Positions 59,164 to 64,000 of a DNA stretch of 64,000 nt are shown here, piece by piece (position 1 is the stretch's first letter; each line of letters opens with the position of its first letter). The DNA comes from Sordaria brevicollis (Eukaryota > Ascomycota > Sordariomycetes > Sordariales > Sordariaceae), in assembly GCA_033439795.1 (NCBI GenBank), contig JAUTDP010000009.1, forward strand, positions 3,224,001-3,288,000, read 5' to 3'. The notes under the pieces were generated by a model. That model was not told the origin of the DNA. It made no database searches and worked only from the letters and a program-made list of their open reading frames with translations. Position numbers and translations under genes: made by a program.

Positions 59164-59270
59164 GCCCGGCTGGCTCAATCGGTAGAGCGTGAGACTCTTG
59201 AGGAGTTCCTCCGTAAACTAGTTGTGAAGATTTGAAGTAATTTAACTTTGTCATTGAAGTGTTGGGCTGA
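59164..59270 (+). tRNA. tRNA-Lys(CUU) 5' half, probably a truncated relic
   Basis: 59164-59199 reads like a tRNA-Lys 5' half: acceptor strand GCCCGGC, an A box TGGCTCAATCGG, a D stem GCTC/GAGC, anticodon-stem TGAGA, then CT and anticodon CTT at 59197-59199. A GTTGGGC at about 59260-59267 could close the acceptor stem. However, the matching anticodon-stem strand (TCTCA) and a T arm (GGTTCGA-type B box) are absent. It is either a gene whose 3' half was replaced or a pseudogene. Confidence 0.45.
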
Positions 59271-59823
59271 CTAGGTATTCGCGTCTTATTTACTTTCCTC
59301 TTATACGTATCCTGTTCATGCCACATCGAGATCTCCTGTTCTCAAGTGGAAACTTCTATGTGTTAGTCAAACCCATGTGCCTGTTTACCACACTGTTCAT
59401 GCTCCAAATAACATGTTTGCTCTTCATTTGTCTTCTGCCATGTCTAAAAATGTATGCGCTGCGCTATGCTTTCTCTTCTTCAACCAAACGATGTATCTTA
59501 TTAATGTCGGGCCTGTTTTCTCGTCCATTCTCAATATCTCAAACCCGAAAATCAAACCAAACTAAACGCTTGTTCTAAAGATGACTGTATGTCTCTCTCA
59601 CCACAATGCCTCGAGCCGCGCGTCCAAATAGTTGCTCAGTGTCTCGAGGTTTCTTCGCCGAGCAACTAGTGCATCTCACCACGACCTCTTTCTCTTGTCT
59701 CGCACTCTCTCTCTCTCTCTGCTTCTCTCTCTTTCTCTCTCTCAAATATCAAGTCCCGATGACCAAACTAAAGCAAAAGCTCCTTCAAGCTTCGACCCAT
59801 ACGCTACGGTAATTGCCTGCTCC

Positions 59824-61741
59824 TTACTCTTCTGAGTCCCACTGTTTGAGTTGTGCCCAAAGCTGCTTTTCGCGCAACGCCATCTTCTCGTTCCAGAGAC
59901 CCCTTAGCTCCTCAGAGATGGCAGCTTCGGCCGCTGACCAGGAATTGGTGCGCTCATGGGTGCTGGCGTTGTTCTCGTCTTTGCTCTGGCTGTTGGTGTC
60001 GTTCTCATTCTCGGTCTCGTTGGCAGTGGATGGCTGTTCATGAGCCTGGACTTGCTCAGGGGTGGTCGGCTTCTCGGTGGTGTTGGTGTCAATGGGTAGA
60101 GAGTTGGTGCGGGACCTGGTTCCGTTTTCGTTCTTGTTCATAGCCACGTTGCCATCGATGGGCTCGGAGGAGTCAGGGGAAGCGGAAGCGGAAGCGGAAG
60201 GGAAAGCAACCTCCGGGGCGGAGTCGTGGGTAGCCCCATTGTCGACAGTGGTGCCGCACTCGCCAGTCAAAGTCATGCTGGTCTTGCCGTCGTTGTTCGC
60301 GGAGGAGTCGGTGTGAGCGGAGTCGTCTCCGCAGCAGCATCCTGAGTCGTTTCCGACCTCAGGCTCGGCTACGGACCATTCTCCGGAGTGGTCATGGCCG
60401 TGTCCGTTGTCGTGTGTAGGTCTATGCCACTGCTGGTGCTGTTGTTCACGTCCATATCCGTAACCATCCCAATGCCGCTCCTGTCGTCCATAACCCTGAT
60501 GTTGCTCAAATTCATCATGAATTCCATCTCCCATACCCATTCCATAACCCATCGCCGGACCTTGTCCCCTCCCCGGAACAACAACACCCAACCCCCTCAA
60601 CTCCCTCACCACCACCACCATCTCCTCGACCTTCTCCCTCTTGATTTTCCGCAAGTCCTTGGCCCTCTTACGGTGGAAGTTATAAACTCCACCGCGCATA
60701 ATCTCGATGGCGTGGGTGGCATCGAGACCGTCAAGTTGGGACTTGATGAATTCGAGCTGGCGGAGGAGGTCGAGGATGTGGCGGGGGTGTTGAGGGGGAG
60801 GGGGAGGAGGGGGGAAGGAATGGGGGAAGGGAGGAGGGGGATGGGGGAAGAATTGGGGCTGGGGGTGGGGGAATGGTTGAGGAGGGAAATGTTGAGGGGG
60901 GATGGGGGGATACGGGTAGGGAGAAAATGATGGGACGGTATTGTGCCCATCGGAGATTTGGAAAGAGGGGGGTATGGGGCAAAGAGGGGAGGGGGAGGGG
61001 AATAGCGAACTGTTGGTGATGATAAGGTTGAGGAGCGTAAGGGGAAGAGACAAAGCCCGGGGGAAGAGCAAGCTGATACTGAGGCATGGCATACTGCGGC
61101 TGCTGCTGGAAGACTGGCTGCAAAGGAGGTTGCAGGTAAACCGGAGGATTACCGGAAGCCGAGTGGTAAGGACCATAGGTCCATTGCGCATTGTTAGGTG
61201 GCGACACCGAGTGGCCGGGGTAGTATTGCTGCTGCTGGTACTCGGGAGGATATTGGTGATGAGGTACCTGGTGATGCTCACTCTCAAAGCAAGCTTGATG
61301 CTGCTCGACAGGGGAGTTTGCATCTCCCTCATGACCTTCGTCCTGGTGTTCCTGGCCCAAGTCGCCGACTCTCTCTTCCCTGACACGATATTCGTCAAAA
61401 GCTTGGTTAAGCTTTGTCGTCAAATCGATAGTTGTAGGATTGTGTTGACCGTGAACTTTCTCTACCGGTGTGTTGTTACCGGGTGGTGGAGTACTGTGTG
61501 ACGGAGTAGGGGAAGCTGGGGTAGAGGCCGGGATATAGGCCATGACGATTCTCGGCACGCCGCGACCACGGTTGTTGTTCTGACTGTTCTTGTGGATATC
61601 CGCCGTCGGCTTGGAATCTTTCTTAACGTCGATATTGTTGTCGACCTCGCCCTGTTGCTGCTCGCTCGACTCTTTCGTAGTGTCCTTGAGCTTGGTGGAC
61701 TGCGCCGGAGCGCTTTGTGGTTGTTCGTCGGTCACCGACAT
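59824..61741 (-). CDS. Low-complexity P/Q/S-rich protein with a conserved helical core; frame switch near 61.0 kb
   Basis: Starts at 61741 (MSVTDEQPQSAPAQSTK; A at -3) and ends at 59824 with LWAQLKQWDSEE. The N-terminal ~240 residues are in one frame (acidic and Gln-rich, then YQQQQYYPGH and similar). The C-terminal ~390 residues are in another, starting around PIPPSFQISDGHNTVPSF. It continues through a poly-Pro region, a likely helical core (HILDLLRQLEFIKSQLDGLD, then HRKRAKDLRKIKREKVEEM), a Gly/His/Gln-rich part and a Ser/Thr/Asn/Glu-rich tail. The switch lies in a C/T-rich tract at about 60970-61003, or a short intron joins the frames: possible donors GTATGC or GTATCA in the phase needed, acceptor CAACAG at about 61010. 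I recognise no family. Confidence 0.6.
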
Positions 61742-62126
61742 CTTGTTCCAATCCTGAAGCTTTTGCTTTGTTTAGGCGACTGTCTCTGTTTCTTTTGCAA
61801 GTCGATCTTTGTTCTCCAGCTCGAGGTTGTCGAAGTAAATACTTGCAGTGGTCGAGGTGCCCGATCTTCTTCTTCGCAAGTATATCTAGCAGGAGCCCTT
61901 ACTTCCCCAGTCGAAGTTGTAAGAAGTTCTGATACCTACTGTTCCCTGATCCTCTCCCAAAAACCAAAACCACAACCACGGGGGGGAAACCAACCCTCTT
62001 ATACCCTTCCCAGTGGACCCTTTGCAAAAGGTTGGTCGAGCGAGCAATGAATGGCCCAGTGGGCAGTGGTGGGCAGTCTCTGAATCACTCCCAAGTCCCC
62101 CAAGTCCCCAAAGTGCCTTATTATCC

Positions 62127-62156
62127 CATCCCATCCCATCCCATCCCATCCCATCC
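62127..62156. repeat. (CATCC)n simple repeat
   Basis: Six perfect 5-base units followed by variant CGTCC units. Length-unstable microsatellite. Confidence 0.85.
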
Positions 62157-62188
62157 CGTCCCGCGCTGTTATCAATTCACTTACCCAA

Positions 62189-62235
62189 GGTACCTACCTG
62201 AGGTACCTACCTGAGGTACCTACCTACCTCTAGGT
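62189..62235. repeat. 13-bp tandem repeat ggtacctacctga
   Basis: Two complete units at 62189-62201 and 62202-62214, then a variant ending ctacctctaggt. ACCTACCT/AGGTAGGT motifs occur elsewhere in both arms of this window. Confidence 0.8.
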
Positions 62236-63814
62236 TGGCTAAACAGGTCAGGGCACCTTATTGTGCGCCTGCGCCGTTTTTATTTTCGTCTATTCATACC
62301 TGTACCGCCAGCGCCCAAACAGCCAGCCAGCCAGCCAGGCTGTCGTTCGGTGCCGAAACCTTAAACTTTAAAACCTTTGACACACTAGAGGTAACTAGCA
62401 TTGAATGGTTGGTTTGGTTTGGTTGGGTGTGGTGTGTGTGGTGTTATTCATAGAAGGTCTAGAAGTAGACAGTGAATGTGTGTCCGGTGCGGTGCGGTGT
62501 AGTGCAATGTTAGTCTATGCGTCAACCGCTTGCTTCACGGGGGCCGCAGGTGTCAGTCAGTCAGTCAGTCATGTCAGGCGGACCCGAAAAAACCAACTTT
62601 TGCCATCCATCGGGAAAACGGGAGTGGAGTGGCATTGCTTTTCCTTCCCTTCCATTCCCTTTGTGTCTGGTGATTCCCAGGCAGCCGGCTGTGTCCAACG
62701 AAACTGATACGTAGTGACTTTTGCTCATAGTTAGGGGGGTTTGTTTGTCGGTCCCGTGTGTTACAAAACTGTCATGGGCTTGTTTGCTTAGACCCTGAGG
62801 GATCGGATGTGTGGAAGCGGTGCTTGGGCTGGGGTTCCGGGCAGGATGGGGTTGTTTGACTAGGTTTTTTTTTTTTTTTGAAAGGGTATGAGATGGAAAG
62901 AACGGGATGTGTTTTCTGTCGGGACCGTTTGCTAAACTGGTGGTGAAGGGGCAAGGGAAAGGGTTTCTGTTGGGTTCAAGGGATGGATCAGATGGGGCTG
63001 TTAGTGACAGATGCTAGAGGGGTGAAGTGATGGCAAGTTCTGGACTCATGAATAGCATGTACAATCAGAAGTTTCTGACAGCGAGAAATGAAAACAAACG
63101 AATGGAAATCCATATGGTGAAGCGTGAAGACGGACCAACTATGTCTGTTTTCTCCTTATCATACTACCTCTAGTCACACCACTGTCCACAAGGTTTGTTC
63201 CGTTGGTATTTGGCTCCTCTGATGTTATTGTTTAGACTCGTTGAGATGGTGTGGGGAAAGGTGGTTCGAATCCTCTCGTCATTATTGTTCTTGATGCCTC
63301 ATCGACCCTTCACAGACTCCTCAAGGTTCGCCAAGACGGTGGGTGGGTGACGGTGGTTCGAATGCTGATGAGCAATGTTTCGTCTGAATATATGAATGGG
63401 CAGCATGAGTCCGTCCAAGGCTGACGTCTCCCTTCCAGCCTCGCTAGGTTTTGTGCCAGGTCGTCGAGTGGCCGCCAGCCGTGTCGCCAGCCTGCCCGAC
63501 TGAGCTCCAGTCTTCCTTCCTAGCTCAGCACTTTGTAACAAAGCTTCTCGCGCTCATTCGTTACCGAGTTTCCTGCTCCAAAGCGAGATTGTCTTCTTCC
63601 TCGAGTACTCCAAGGGTGGGAATTATGTGCCGCGTGGTGGGTTCGTGTCGTATAATGCTTCGTAGTCGGTATGGGCTGCGTTTCGATGCTTCTCCTTTGC
63701 CGTTCCAGCGCGGCAGCGCGGGTATAATGTCGTTCCAACCAACCCCCCAAGCCTTCCACTTCTCGAATTCCCCCGCAGCCCATACCCTCCCCTCCTACCC
63801 TCCCACCAGCCCTC

Positions 63815-64000
63815 TCAAACAACCAACCCACCACCCTGCTGCTCCAACCTCATCCTCAGCTCCCTCTCCTTCTGCCCCACCTCCATCTCCAACCTCTCCA
63901 CACTATACTTCAGCGCCTCCTTCCTCTGCCTAACCACTTTCGCCCTCAACGCCGCCTCCCCCGTCAGCCTCTCCTTTTTCTGTATCCCACTCCCCTTCCC
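63815..64000 (-). CDS. C-terminal end of a coiled-coil protein, cut by the window edge
   Basis: The minus strand is open from 64000 to a TGA at 63815-63817, giving 61 residues with no start inside the window. The sequence is highly charged and heptad-like: KKERLTGEAALRAKVVRQRK, then ALKYSVERLEMEVGQKEREL, then RMRLEQQGGGLVV at the end. Lys, Arg, Glu and Leu spacing suggests a continuous coiled coil. Plus-strand frames here are Pro/Ser-rich shadows. The protein cannot be named from this piece. Confidence 0.65.
   Translation of the reverse strand, partial: GKGSGIQKKERLTGEAALRAKVVRQRKEALKYSVERLEMEVGQKERELRMRLEQQGGGLVV

Larger units (their letters stand above)
57103..59823. other. Intergenic region with a MITE and a tRNA relic
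   Basis: No protein gene is supported. The region holds a 407-bp MITE (57406-57812) and a tRNA-Lys 5'-half relic (59164-59270). A TC-rich microsatellite lies at about 59703-59742. The first part is the promoter side of the unknown 463-residue protein gene. Confidence 0.55.
61742..63814. other. Intergenic region with simple repeats
   Basis: No supported gene. The part next to 61742 is the promoter and leader of the P/Q/S-rich gene. It contains a CATCC-type array (62127-62156), a 13-bp array (62189-62235), a GTCA run (62551-62571) and a T run at 62864-62879. Two GGTTCGAAT motifs near 63265 and 63353 look like tRNA B boxes but lack the rest of a tRNA. Confidence 0.5.

Noticed and set aside
63258..63362. 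Two tRNA-like GGTTCGAAT motifs
   Set aside because: No acceptor stem, D arm or anticodon arm could be placed around them.
63451..63933. 160-codon plus-strand frame at the right edge
   Set aside because: Its Pro/Ser-rich end is the antisense of the coiled-coil C-terminus on the minus strand, which has the better coding character.

Overview
The window looks like nuclear DNA of a filamentous ascomycete, most probably a Neurospora-like member of the Sordariaceae. The protein genes are eukaryotic, with short GT-AG introns and branch sites of the CTAAC/CTGAC type. One gene matches mitochondrial ribosomal protein bS16m (Neurospora cyt-21). About half of the window is a repeat island that has lost most CpA and TpG dinucleotides while keeping CpG. 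This is the signature of RIP (repeat-induced point mutation), which is strong in Neurospora. Species identity is inferred, not proven.

Left arm (1-19776), ordinary base composition. It holds a GNAT acetyltransferase (minus, 2773-3689), a 931-residue multi-span membrane protein of unknown function (plus, 5565-8421), a protein built on repeated GLVRKD motifs (plus, 9353-11029), cyt-21 (minus, 12216-12706) and an NAD(P)HX epimerase gene (plus, 13794-15367). The last two diverge from a shared ~1.1 kb promoter region. As read, the epimerase gene lacks one base at its second intron donor. The 4.4 kb up to the repeat island has no convincing gene apart from one doubtful small Cys-rich ORF.

Repeat island (19777-50129). 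I read it as four transposons inserted one inside another, all wrecked by RIP. A is a Ty1/copia element (minus strand, 189-bp LTRs, 5-bp target duplication TTTCG). B is a Mutator-like DNA transposon (74-bp terminal inverted repeats, 8-bp target duplication) inserted in the reverse transcriptase of A. C is a Ty3/gypsy element (minus strand, ~266-bp LTRs) inside B. D is a second Ty3/gypsy element (plus strand, 623-bp LTRs) inside C. Removing each inner layer leaves elements of about 5.6, 3.6, 7.5 and 13.5 kb. A 117-bp MITE with a 9-bp target duplication lies in the left LTR of A. D carries 4-5 kb of extra sequence downstream of its integrase that I could not identify.

Right arm (50130-64000). 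It holds a 133-bp tandem repeat (51091-51530), a GH16 CRH-type cell-wall transglycosylase with a transmembrane anchor (minus, 52248-54251), an unrecognised 463-residue protein (minus, 55711-57102) with a 407-bp MITE just upstream, a tRNA-Lys 5'-half relic, a P/Q/S-rich unknown protein with an apparent frame switch or unmodelled intron (minus, 59824-61741), and the C-terminal end of a coiled-coil protein running off the window (minus, 63815-64000).

The genes show no common pathway. They are separate housekeeping, cell-wall and orphan genes around a heterochromatin-like island.
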